From a virus, in the IMG/VR virus record IMGVR_UViG_3300009419_000026, positions 1-50,825 of that record: a DNA stretch of 50,825 nucleotides; one strand, 5' to 3'. A program made the position numbers and the translations under genes. The notes beneath the pieces are model-generated. The model was given only the letters and a program-made list of their open reading frames with translations. It did no database searches and had not been told where the DNA came from. The first letter of the stretch is position 1. Each line of letters opens with the position of its first letter. Shown one piece after another: positions 14,792-22,321 of this stretch.

Positions 14792-14819
14792 AAAAAGAAA
14801 CCTCCCGCGTGTGGAGGTT
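14792..14819 (-). terminator. Intrinsic terminator upstream of folE
   Basis: AACCTCC and GGAGGTT form a 7-bp stem with a 7-base loop, followed on the minus strand by TCTTTTT. It lies after the 14845 gene. folE must therefore have its own promoter nearby or depend on readthrough. Confidence 0.85.
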
Positions 14820-14844
14820 ATTATAAAATAATAAAACTTATTTG

Positions 14845-15072
14845 TCAAGCATGTTGTGCTTCAATATGTTCAATGATGTTATCAAGGTATTTTTTAATCA
14901 GTCGATCTTTAATCAGTTCGGGGACTGTGACAAATGGCCACTCGACCCTAAAAGGACAAGAGCCACTCCACCGACTATGCTCTAAAAAATACTTATAATG
15001 ATTGACATGATCCAAGTTGTTTGGATCAAAATTTTCCTTAATGTAACTCACCTCGGACAATTTGTAACTCAT
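14845..15072 (-). CDS. Hypothetical protein
   Basis: 75 residues, rich in Asn, His, Tyr and Trp, with HYKYFLEHSRWSGSCPFRVE in the first half and an amphipathic helical C-terminus (LIKKYLDNIIEHIEAQ). No family recognised. The ATG overlaps the stop of the SWIM protein (ATGA), so it is coupled to that gene. It is the last gene before a strong terminator. Confidence 0.7.
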   Translation of the reverse strand: MSYKLSEVSYIKENFDPNNLDHVNHYKYFLEHSRWSGSCPFRVEWPFVTVPELIKDRLIKKYLDNIIEHIEAQHA

Positions 15073-15950
15073 AGTAAACCTTTGTAAAATTTCTTAGCGT
15101 TATAATAATAAGTGGTTGCACCTGCCAACGACATATCTAACTGCTCACGGATCTTAGCAACGACATTATCTTTAGACTGACCCATGAAATCACGGTAGAT
15201 CTCAATGGCACGTTCTTGCTTGGTAGGACCATCTGCACGGGGACGCTTGGCTGCTACTTTAGTCTTAACAACTTTAGCAGGCTTTACAGGCTTAGCTGCA
15301 CGCTCAGCTTCCATAATAGCACGGCCCTTAGCAAGCTTAGCTGCACGCTCTACTTCTTCAGGAAAGCCCTGGTAAGGACCGTCCTCAACCTTACGCTTAG
15401 GATTCAATAACCAAGCATTGTAGTGGTCAAGTTTGCGTTGCAGAAAGTTGTTATCGTAGCTGACTGAATAAGTTTGTTTCATGGTTGTTTCCTTAGTTGA
15501 TATGTCTATTATATCCGCTTTGTCCAAAAAGGTCAACGATTGTAACTTGTTGATTTTAGGGGACATTACCTCTTCTCCATGCTTACATTTCCCGTGGTAT
15601 TTGAACCCAGTACACGTGCAGGAATATTGGTTTTCACGAACAGATACCACATAAGTGCTACCTTTGGAACCTTGAATGTTAAAATACTTCGTTGAGTCAG
15701 AAGTGCTACCTTTAATAATCTCAACATTTTTGATATTCTTAATCAATATCATTGAAACAGGAAAATCTTTATTACCAGTTTCTATTGTGATCGAATTAGC
15801 ATCAGCCCATTTAGGATTATTAACTACTACACCTTCGATAATATAATCTTCGAATGGTTTAGATTCACTAGTATAATAATTAATGTTTCTTTTAGAAACT
15901 GTAACTTTAACTATTGAATTTGCAGAAGGAATTTGAATTGTGTTTTCCAT
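15069..15950 (-). CDS. SWIM zinc-finger protein with basic C-terminal domain
   Basis: 293 residues. An N-terminal beta-rich half ends in a SWIM motif (Cys111, Cys113, Cys122, His124; CxC-x8-CxH). A lysine/arginine/alanine-rich linker (KPVKPAKVVKTKVAAKRPR) leads to a C-terminal helical domain, KQERAIEIYRDFMG...AGATTYYYNAKKF, of a type seen in other phage proteins and probably nucleic-acid binding. The start is ATG 15950, where a sigma70 promoter would begin transcription; no Shine-Dalgarno precedes it. An internal ATG at 15482 with AAGGAA six bases upstream could produce a 137-residue C-terminal form. Confidence 0.75.
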   Translation of the reverse strand: MENTIQIPSANSIVKVTVSKRNINYYTSESKPFEDYIIEGVVVNNPKWADANSITIETGNKDFPVSMILIKNIKNVEIIKGSTSDSTKYFNIQGSKGSTYVVSVRENQYSCTCTGFKYHGKCKHGEEVMSPKINKLQSLTFLDKADIIDISTKETTMKQTYSVSYDNNFLQRKLDHYNAWLLNPKRKVEDGPYQGFPEEVERAAKLAKGRAIMEAERAAKPVKPAKVVKTKVAAKRPRADGPTKQERAIEIYRDFMGQSKDNVVAKIREQLDMSLAGATTYYYNAKKFYKGLL

Positions 15951-15985
15951 AAGGAGATTATAACACAATTCAGACCTTTAGTCAA
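15951..15985 (-). promoter_or_regulatory. Near-consensus sigma70 promoter with extended -10
   Basis: TTGACT, 17 bases, then TATAAT preceded by TG (extended -10). Six bases after the -10 comes the ATG of the SWIM protein gene, so the predicted start site is the A of ATG and the mRNA would be leaderless. Confidence 0.8.
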
Positions 15986-16187
15986 CTTTCTTTGGTGGCC
16001 TTAGTGGAAAGTCTGGGAATGCTCCCCAAGGCTGTCTCAACTCTTTACCAAGAGTAGCATGTCCACCTTCATCAACCCACATTTTCGAAATGACTGTCTT
16101 AGCGTTGCCTTCAACAATCACATATCGAACAAGGTACTCAGTTGAATCGTAGGTCCCATCAGGTACCCACTTGAACTGCTTAAACAT
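15978..16187 (-). CDS. Hypothetical protein
   Basis: 69 residues from the ATG at 16187 (MFKQFKWVPDGTYDSTEYL); the longer frame extends antiphase into queD and is not needed. Beta-rich with YLVRYVIVEG and a Pro-rich end (PWGAFPDFPLRPP). The start overlaps the queD stop by eight bases, and the stop region overlaps the -35 box of the downstream promoter. No family recognised. Confidence 0.65.
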   Translation of the reverse strand: MFKQFKWVPDGTYDSTEYLVRYVIVEGNAKTVISKMWVDEGGHATLGKELRQPWGAFPDFPLRPPKKVD

Positions 16188-16686
16188 TAAACAGATCCTC
16201 ATTCCACTCACGATGTCCTTCACGGAACGCCATGTTGGCTTGTGTCTCACGAACCTCAACACGATAACACCATAGACGATTAGCTTCTGATGGACCCCAA
16301 TAGTCAGGAATGTAAACAGCATTAACGTACTTGTACAATTGATCAGCAAGACCTTCACAACCTAACTTAGGAAGGATAGTCAACTTAGCAATCTTGCGAC
16401 GCTCCATCTCTTTGTATAGTTCAAGCTCAGGATCATTCTCTGCAACAAGCAATGTATGATCAAACTGATCTTGTAGGACTTCTTTCAACTCTTTGAGACC
16501 ACCATAGTCAGCTGCCCAGTTACGAACATCAAGATCGTTCGTTCCAAAGTGAAACTTCATTGAGAAGCTGTAACCATGAATCAAGTTACAATGGCTATCT
16601 GCTTTCCACTGACGATATGCAACTGGAAAGGCATCGACGTACTCTTTTGTGGAAACATACTTGTATGTAATTGGTTGTTGTGTCAT
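16180..16686 (-). CDS. queD: QueD-like 6-carboxytetrahydropterin synthase
   Basis: 168 residues, T-fold. QueD turns dihydroneopterin triphosphate into 6-carboxy-tetrahydropterin. Seen: catalytic CNLIHGYSF (canonical C-x3-HGH), FHFG strand, YGGLKELKEVL, FDHTLLV and a C-terminal VEVRETQ with the substrate-binding Glu. Two of the three usual zinc His appear as Tyr (HGY, and VAYRQW where family members have A-x-H), so metal binding may differ. Longer than E. coli QueD (about 120) because of an insertion after the DH motif. ATG follows AGAAGG. Confidence 0.8.
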   Translation of the reverse strand: MTQQPITYKYVSTKEYVDAFPVAYRQWKADSHCNLIHGYSFSMKFHFGTNDLDVRNWAADYGGLKELKEVLQDQFDHTLLVAENDPELELYKEMERRKIAKLTILPKLGCEGLADQLYKYVNAVYIPDYWGPSEANRLWCYRVEVRETQANMAFREGHREWNEDLFNV

Positions 16687-16687
16687 A

Positions 16688-17026
16688 TTATCCTTCTAAT
16701 GCTACTCGGCGCCACTCGTCGCCTACTTGGATCCAAAGCCTGTTATCCTTACCAACAGTCATTGCAACCTTATGAGTTGTTATTGTATTAATTGGAACAA
16801 AAGTGAATCCTGATCCAATACCAACGTGCGCGTAACTGGGTTCGAGCTCGGGTGGAGGTCCATACGATCCATTAATTTGTAATGAGGTTGCACCACTTGG
16901 TGGTGCAAGATGACTAATGTCTTTGTTTTCATTAGCAATCTCTTTCACTTGCTTATAAGAAGCAGCACCAATAACAAAAGCACTAATGATACCAGCCCCT
17001 TTTAAAAAACTACGTCTTTCACTCAT
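16688..17026 (-). CDS. Small protein with twin-arginine signal sequence
   Basis: 112 residues. MSERRSFLKGAGIISAFVIGAA is a textbook Tat signal (RRSFLKG then hydrophobic stretch; cited in parts). The mature part has SLQINGSYGPPPE, a GIGSGFTFVPINTIT turn and LWIQVGDEWRRVALEG, probably a small beta domain. This suggests export, folded, to the periplasm or anchoring in the inner membrane. Start is ATG 17026, overlapping the queE stop (TAATG). No function recognised. Confidence 0.75.
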   Translation of the reverse strand: MSERRSFLKGAGIISAFVIGAASYKQVKEIANENKDISHLAPPSGATSLQINGSYGPPPELEPSYAHVGIGSGFTFVPINTITTHKVAMTVGKDNRLWIQVGDEWRRVALEG

Positions 17027-17877
17027 TATGTTCCCCACTCATTCTTAAACAATGGAACTTGCAACCTGTCAGAGTATCTCCAACCCTTCTTAATAGCAAA
17101 CTCCGCCACGTTACGGCTGTTCATATTGTAAACTGATTCTACACCACCAACAGGCATGACATATACAGGTCCAGTGAAACCAGCTTTGCGATATTCATCT
17201 ACTGCTTGTTGAGCTTCATCGATATCATCCTGTGAGGCAACAACAAACTTTAAGTATGTGTAACCAAGACTATTATATTCAGCTACAACATCAGGACAGA
17301 TTGCTTCATCCCACTTCTCACCAGATACCGATAGCTTTGGTGATACAGAGAATGTCAGTGCATCATAACCACGTTCCATTACCCATTCCATTTGCATATA
17401 TTCATAGAATGCTGGATCCAGTTTCTGTGTACCGTTTGTCTCAAATGTCAACTCTGCAAGTGCTTGCATGTTTGGATTCTCTAACAACTCTGGATAAGCA
17501 CGTTGCCAACCGAGTAAAGGCTCACCACCAGTGATCACGAGATGTTCGTCTTCCCACCTCTTGTGCGGAAGCATATCCATAATTGTATCGGAAATCGAAT
17601 CAGTACTAAGAACAGGACTAAGATGCTTGAAGCGAGGATCCCAACTAGCGTAAGAGTCACAGCCAGTACTAACAAGTGGAAGGCTGTTGTAACTTCCGAT
17701 ACCATCCACCTTAAGCGCGATAACATTTCGTTCATCACTCACTTCTCCTTTGGGCATTCCAAAGCCTTCACATTTAAAGTTGCATCCAAATGTGCGAAGG
17801 AACACAGAAGGAACTCCCATGTAACGACCTTCCCCTTGGATACTATAAAACAACTCCGCTACTTTTAACTTAGCCAT
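17026..17877 (-). CDS. queE: QueE-like 7-carboxy-7-deazaguanine synthase (radical SAM)
   Basis: 283 residues. Radical SAM enzyme making 7-carboxy-7-deazaguanine from the QueD product. Seen: SIQGEGRYMGVPSVFLR (N-terminal signature), GCNFKC, then 36 residues, then GCDSYASW; together these give C-x3-C-x36-C where ordinary QueE has C-x3-C-x2-C. Also ITGGEPLL (SAM/GGE motif), FETNGT and YLKFVV. The 36-residue insertion between cluster cysteines is the main oddity. ATG overlaps the stop of the small membrane gene (TAATG). Confidence 0.88.
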   Translation of the reverse strand: MAKLKVAELFYSIQGEGRYMGVPSVFLRTFGCNFKCEGFGMPKGEVSDERNVIALKVDGIGSYNSLPLVSTGCDSYASWDPRFKHLSPVLSTDSISDTIMDMLPHKRWEDEHLVITGGEPLLGWQRAYPELLENPNMQALAELTFETNGTQKLDPAFYEYMQMEWVMERGYDALTFSVSPKLSVSGEKWDEAICPDVVAEYNSLGYTYLKFVVASQDDIDEAQQAVDEYRKAGFTGPVYVMPVGGVESVYNMNSRNVAEFAIKKGWRYSDRLQVPLFKNEWGT

Positions 17878-18044
17878 TATACAAGCTCCTCTACAATACC
17901 AACCGCTTCCGCAATAATAAACATCACTCCCGCTGAAGCAAAGTCACCGGACATCAACATAAATGCAGCTGCAATTCTTAAACCACTCTTAATCAAACTA
18001 GCATAAAAGTGATTCTTACTTGGATCTTTAGGTTGTACTTCCAT
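17877..18044 (-). CDS. Small membrane protein (55 aa)
   Basis: A 55-codon frame beginning MEVQPKDPSKNHFYASLIKS, then two hydrophobic stretches: GLRIAAAFMLMSGDFASAG and VMFIIAEAVGIVEELV. It overlaps both neighbours: 17 bases of the deformylase 3' end and the queE start (TAATG). Membrane location inferred; function unknown. Its place in a chain of overlapping starts supports translation. Confidence 0.65.
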   Translation of the reverse strand: MEVQPKDPSKNHFYASLIKSGLRIAAAFMLMSGDFASAGVMFIIAEAVGIVEELV

Positions 18045-18606
18045 TTTCTTTATTTGCCTTTTCTATAATGCGTTGAACCATACTTGTTGGTACAACTTGT
18101 TTTGGTGTGTTCTTAATAATACGGTCGTGAGCCTTCTTTGTTCTCATGGCTCTATCTAAATGAATTTTGTTTGCTCTAGAAGTATACACAATACCATCTA
18201 AATGATCAAGCTCGTGTTGGAATACACGAGCTGTCATACCATTGAAGTCCTCTGTATGTGTCTCGCCATCTGGTGTCTGGTATCGAACCCGAACACCCAT
18301 TGGTCTTTTAATCTTTACATAGAGGTTTGGATAAGATAGGCAACCCTCTGAGAAAGGAATTGTTTCCCCAATATGATTAACAATTCTCGGATTGATACAA
18401 ACCTTAGTTGGATTAGACCACATCACAAACACTCTATAAGGAAGTCCACATTGATTTGCAGACAAACCTAGTCCTTCTCTATCCACCATGGTCTCAATTA
18501 AGTTATTAGCTAACTCATTTGCATCCATAGGAGGATTGGTAAAGTCCCACTTTTCTAACTTTGTTCTCAACAAAGGATGATCACTACTTACTAATTCTAA
18601 AATCAT
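18028..18606 (-). CDS. def: Peptide deformylase
   Basis: 192 residues. Removes the N-formyl group from nascent proteins. All three family motifs are intact: GLGLSANQCG (near residue 46), EGCLSYP, and FQHELDHLDG with the HExxH-type metal site. The last 40 residues are a basic tail. Phage deformylases are common in marine T4-like phages, where they are thought to keep up with rapid protein synthesis. ATG overlaps the gene 46 stop (TAATG). Confidence 0.96.
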   Translation of the reverse strand: MILELVSSDHPLLRTKLEKWDFTNPPMDANELANNLIETMVDREGLGLSANQCGLPYRVFVMWSNPTKVCINPRIVNHIGETIPFSEGCLSYPNLYVKIKRPMGVRVRYQTPDGETHTEDFNGMTARVFQHELDHLDGIVYTSRANKIHLDRAMRTKKAHDRIIKNTPKQVVPTSMVQRIIEKANKENGSTT

Positions 18607-20324
18607 TATACCTCCGCAATACGTGAGAAGTTTTTATGCTTTTCAAACTTCAACACCTTTTCAAACTTATCCAAGTATGCATCAGTCTTGTGACTAATAA
18701 CAAACACATTATTACCTTGAGTCAATGCTTGAAGGATACCAAGCAATTCGTCGTTGCCAGTATTGTCTAGAGATCCATCAAATACTTCGTCGAGAATAAG
18801 AAGATTGGTACTAGCGCTGTTGCGTAACTTAGCAATTGATCTCCAAGTGAACAAAAGAGCAAGATCCAATCTTGCTTTTTCACCTTCTGAGAAAGATGCG
18901 TAACTGAATTCATCTCTAAACCTCGATTTAATTTTCTCTTCAAAATTCTCATCCAGCTCAAAGTTGACAAAGAGGTCCATTGAAGCCAGATACTTGTTGA
19001 TCAGTTTATTGATCACAGGAATGTACTGTTTGATGATCTTAGTCTTTATTCCACTATCTTTCAACAGAACAGAAGCAACGTCATATACACTCTTCTCATC
19101 TTCAAGCTCAATCTTAGCCAAACCTAAAGCCTTTTGGTCTTCCAAAAGAGTTTTGATCTCAGCTGAGTTGTTCTCAATGTTCATTGTCTTCTCTTGAAGA
19201 GCAGTAACTTCTATCTGCAATTCCTGGATTGCTTCATTTGAAAACTTAGCGTTATTGTTACTAACCGCTACATTCTTGTTTAATTCCACGATAGAATCGT
19301 TTATCTCAGCAAACTCCTGCATTGACTCCACTACAATGCTGAGCTCCTCTTGTAGCTTGTTTAAACCGTCCACAAGCTGGGTTTGCTGATTCGTTCTATC
19401 CCCAATCATGTTATCTTTGAATTCTTGGCTGATATCTTGATTGCAAGTAGGGCAAGTATCATTATCAGTAAAGAAGTCAATCTCTTTTGTTGTTTTCTTT
19501 ACACGCTCACCAATCTGTCTCTGTAATGTTTGCAGTTTAGATTGCTTAGCTGACAACTTATCTTTGTTAATCAGCTTTGTGCGGAGCTCTTCAATCTCTT
19601 TATTAAAAGCTTCGACGTTCTTTTTAATTATGGTAACATCATTAGTTAGCTTTATAATCTTAGATTGTTTATCAGCAATCAGCTGAGTGTTGTCAACTTT
19701 CTGCGCTTCCAAATGCTTCTTATGGATATCAATCTTGTCGATAACCATTTCCAACTTGTATTTGTTATCAGTGATTGTTGTTCTATTGGCTGCAATTTTG
19801 TCTTTTAGCAAACTATTCATCACAGAGAAGATCTGAATGTCCAAAAGATCTTCAATGATCTCTCTACGGTGAGCAGCTGGTAGTTGCATGAACGGAACAA
19901 ACGATGCACTACCAAGGATCACAATCTGATTGAAAGACTTGTGGTTCAGTTTGAGGATTGTCTTCTCCAACAACTCCTGATAATCCTTCACATCAGCTGA
20001 TTGGTTGATCATCTCACCGTTGTGATAAATCTCAAATATGTTTGGCTTGATACCTCGTACTACTCGGTACTTCTTCTTACCAACATCAAACTCAACTTCA
20101 ACAACACAATTCTTTCCATTGATTGTATTGATTAATTGAGGTTTATTAATTTTACGGAACGGCTTTCCATAAAGCACAAAAGACAATGCATCGAGAATAG
20201 TACTCTTACCAGCTCCATTCTGTCCTACAATTAAAGTCGACTTGTGGGTGTTCAAGCTAACTTCTGTAAACGCATTTCCTGTACTTAAAAGATTCATCCA
20301 TTTTAAAGTTTTGAATTCTATCAC
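18606..20324 (-). CDS. 46: Recombination endonuclease subunit gp46 (Rad50/SbcC-like)
   Basis: 572 residues. ATPase half of the gp46-gp47 exonuclease that resects DNA ends for recombination-dependent replication. Seen: Walker A GQNGAGKST (near residue 34), long coiled coils flanking a zinc hook TCPTCNQDI (near 295), the ABC signature FSEGEKARLDLA and Walker B LLILDEVFDG. The start is GTG, overlapping the gp47 stop (GTGA). Confidence 0.96.
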   Translation of the reverse strand: MIEFKTLKWMNLLSTGNAFTEVSLNTHKSTLIVGQNGAGKSTILDALSFVLYGKPFRKINKPQLINTINGKNCVVEVEFDVGKKKYRVVRGIKPNIFEIYHNGEMINQSADVKDYQELLEKTILKLNHKSFNQIVILGSASFVPFMQLPAAHRREIIEDLLDIQIFSVMNSLLKDKIAANRTTITDNKYKLEMVIDKIDIHKKHLEAQKVDNTQLIADKQSKIIKLTNDVTIIKKNVEAFNKEIEELRTKLINKDKLSAKQSKLQTLQRQIGERVKKTTKEIDFFTDNDTCPTCNQDISQEFKDNMIGDRTNQQTQLVDGLNKLQEELSIVVESMQEFAEINDSIVELNKNVAVSNNNAKFSNEAIQELQIEVTALQEKTMNIENNSAEIKTLLEDQKALGLAKIELEDEKSVYDVASVLLKDSGIKTKIIKQYIPVINKLINKYLASMDLFVNFELDENFEEKIKSRFRDEFSYASFSEGEKARLDLALLFTWRSIAKLRNSASTNLLILDEVFDGSLDNTGNDELLGILQALTQGNNVFVISHKTDAYLDKFEKVLKFEKHKNFSRIAEV

Positions 20325-21379
20325 TCTATACTCAAAGCCTCACTGTAAAGCGTTCTCAATAAGTTCTCTAATCTTGGTTTGTTAACTGAAGAGTCAATCT
20401 GGTCAACATACTTACGCAATATGGTCAGAGTGTCCTCTGCTTGACTAACAATATCATCATCACTCTCCAAATCCAAGTGGAAGTGATCTTCTACAACCTG
20501 AACATCTGACACACCAGATTTCTCCAGCCTATCAATCAACGAATCAAACCATAAAGTGTTTGTCTTGTTTCTTACAATTACTTTGACATAAGCACCAGCC
20601 ATCTCTGTAAGATCCCAAGCATTAATGTAGCCTACAGGTTGGTTCAAGTCATCATAATGCAACTTATGAAACATCTTGAACGGATTGCTAATGAATTCAA
20701 GCTCTCTCGTTTCTGTATTAAAGATATGGAACCCTTTTAAGTCACCATAGTCCGACCATGTCATCTCATATGGTGTCCCTGTGTAGGTAACATTCTTAGC
20801 ATGAGACTTGTGGTGGTAGTGACCAGAGACAACCATGTCAAACTTGCTGAACAGATTTGGATCCATACCATGATCCATCAACTGTCCCTTGTACATTTCA
20901 AAACCAGTCAACTCCAAGTGTCCAAAAGCAACTTGTGCTTTTGTAGAGTTAACTGTTTGCATCGTATCGCTCATATTATCATCACATATCCAAGGAAGCA
21001 ACACCACACTTGTTCGATCCAACTCAATCTCAGTTGGTTTGGTTATTAGATTAATATTCTTATATTCACCTAGAAGCATATCCAAAGAATTTACATCATT
21101 GGTATTCTTATAGTAGGCATCATGGTTACCAACAAGCAGCCATGATGAGTATTCATTGTTTAGCTTCTTGAAGAAGTAATCTTTACAATGGTTTAGAGTC
21201 TGAAAGTTAATATACTTTCTTCTATCAAATACATCTCCTAGTTGGATGACGTGTTTGATATTATGTTGTTCCATGTATGGAAAAAAGATCTCTTTATAAA
21301 ACTTCTCAAAGAATACTGAGAAGTGCACACTATCATTACGAGCACCGAAGTGGGTGTCGCCCAGTACGGCCACTAACAT
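20321..21379 (-). CDS. 47: Recombination endonuclease subunit gp47 (Mre11/SbcD-like)
   Basis: 352 residues. Nuclease partner of gp46. Phosphoesterase motifs are GDTHFG (D-x-H), GDVFDRR, GNHDAY, FGHLE and SGHYHH. The C-terminal third would bind the gp46 coiled coil. The ATG is one base-triplet after the gp55 stop, and the end overlaps the gp46 GTG. Confidence 0.96.
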   Translation of the reverse strand: MLVAVLGDTHFGARNDSVHFSVFFEKFYKEIFFPYMEQHNIKHVIQLGDVFDRRKYINFQTLNHCKDYFFKKLNNEYSSWLLVGNHDAYYKNTNDVNSLDMLLGEYKNINLITKPTEIELDRTSVVLLPWICDDNMSDTMQTVNSTKAQVAFGHLELTGFEMYKGQLMDHGMDPNLFSKFDMVVSGHYHHKSHAKNVTYTGTPYEMTWSDYGDLKGFHIFNTETRELEFISNPFKMFHKLHYDDLNQPVGYINAWDLTEMAGAYVKVIVRNKTNTLWFDSLIDRLEKSGVSDVQVVEDHFHLDLESDDDIVSQAEDTLTILRKYVDQIDSSVNKPRLENLLRTLYSEALSIE

Positions 21380-21919
21380 TTACTGTTCCTCTTCAAAAAA
21401 CTTTTCTAAACCTTGTTTACGTTTAATTTTCTTCTTGTCGAGATTGTCTTCGAATGTTTTAATAAAGTCAAGCATGTTGTCATTACCGACAGCAATGTTT
21501 GGTGAGAAGTCGTTCTCATCGAGTTCGTGGTTTTCAGCAGACCCTTCAAACAACATACTGTTCTCAAAAGACTTGTGCTTGATGTATAACTGCTTCTTCT
21601 CTCTTTGTATTCTCCTGAGAAAAGCAAAGTAGATAATCTGTGTAAAGTATGCGAAAGGGTTAGTTGATTTTTCAGGATCAAAGTTATCGAAGTAGCTGAT
21701 ACAGTTCTCAATACCATCACTAATCATCTCTTCACGATATGAATAGTTCACAAAGTTTGGTTTTAGAGATAACCGTTTAGCAATCAAAAGAATACAATGA
21801 CCAACATAGTTAGGAATTGTTGGTTTATCTTTTCCTTGTTCTGCCGCTTCCTTAATGTTCTTTTTGTGTTCAATAATAACTTGATACAAATGTTTATTAT
21901 CAACGTAATGTGTAGCCAT
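21380..21919 (-). CDS. 55: Late-transcription sigma factor gp55
   Basis: 179 residues. Divergent sigma that directs host RNA polymerase to TATAAATA late promoters. It matches T4 gp55 in YVDNKHLYQVIIEHK, the LIAKRLSLKPNF region, YREEMISDGIENCI and FDPEKSTNPFAYFTQIIYFAFLRRIQREKK (cited in part; the sigma region 2-like core). The ATG at 21919 follows AAGGA with four bases; the longer frame upstream is spurious. Exact late promoter sequences occur before several virion genes in this window. Confidence 0.93.
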   Translation of the reverse strand: MATHYVDNKHLYQVIIEHKKNIKEAAEQGKDKPTIPNYVGHCILLIAKRLSLKPNFVNYSYREEMISDGIENCISYFDNFDPEKSTNPFAYFTQIIYFAFLRRIQREKKQLYIKHKSFENSMLFEGSAENHELDENDFSPNIAVGNDNMLDFIKTFEDNLDKKKIKRKQGLEKFFEEEQ

Positions 21920-21926
21920 AAAATCC

Positions 21927-22313
21927 TTAATTAACCAACTCAGGTGTTGGCATAGCTTCCAATAGCGCTGCCAACATTTCATCTTTAGTAACGACGGTAG
22001 ATTCAACCATATCTAATAGTTGTCTATCAATCATAATATCCAATTCACTTTTTGTCTCTGCGACGGCTTTAATGTAATATTCCTCGAAAGCTGATCTCGG
22101 ATCAACCATATTGATAATAGTAGTATATGGGAAATGTATATCATCCTCACCAGCAAACATTATATACTTGGAAAGGTTGACGGAGGGATATGAAGACATA
22201 TAGTATTTGTAATTGAGTTGGAGAGGATATTTGAGAACGATTCCGTACTCATCCTCTTTTGTCAATTCACCTGCTACCTCAACACCACTAATAAGTTTGA
22301 TAATTTTAATCAT
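21927..22313 (-). CDS. LSm-like phage protein
   Basis: 128 residues. IKIIKLISGVEVAGELTKEDEYG and IVLKYPLQL follow the Sm1 pattern (strand, SGxEVxGEL turn, strand), and an acidic helical C-terminus (ALLEAMPTPELVN) follows. The second ATG is chosen, five bases after AGGAG; the first is only two bases away. Located between uvsW and gene 55, a common place for such a gene in marine T4-like phages as I recall. Possible role: RNA binding or a ring-shaped adaptor. See also 2425. Confidence 0.6.
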   Translation of the reverse strand: MIKIIKLISGVEVAGELTKEDEYGIVLKYPLQLNYKYYMSSYPSVNLSKYIMFAGEDDIHFPYTTIINMVDPRSAFEEYYIKAVAETKSELDIMIDRQLLDMVESTVVTKDEMLAALLEAMPTPELVN

Positions 22314-22321
22314 CATAGCTC

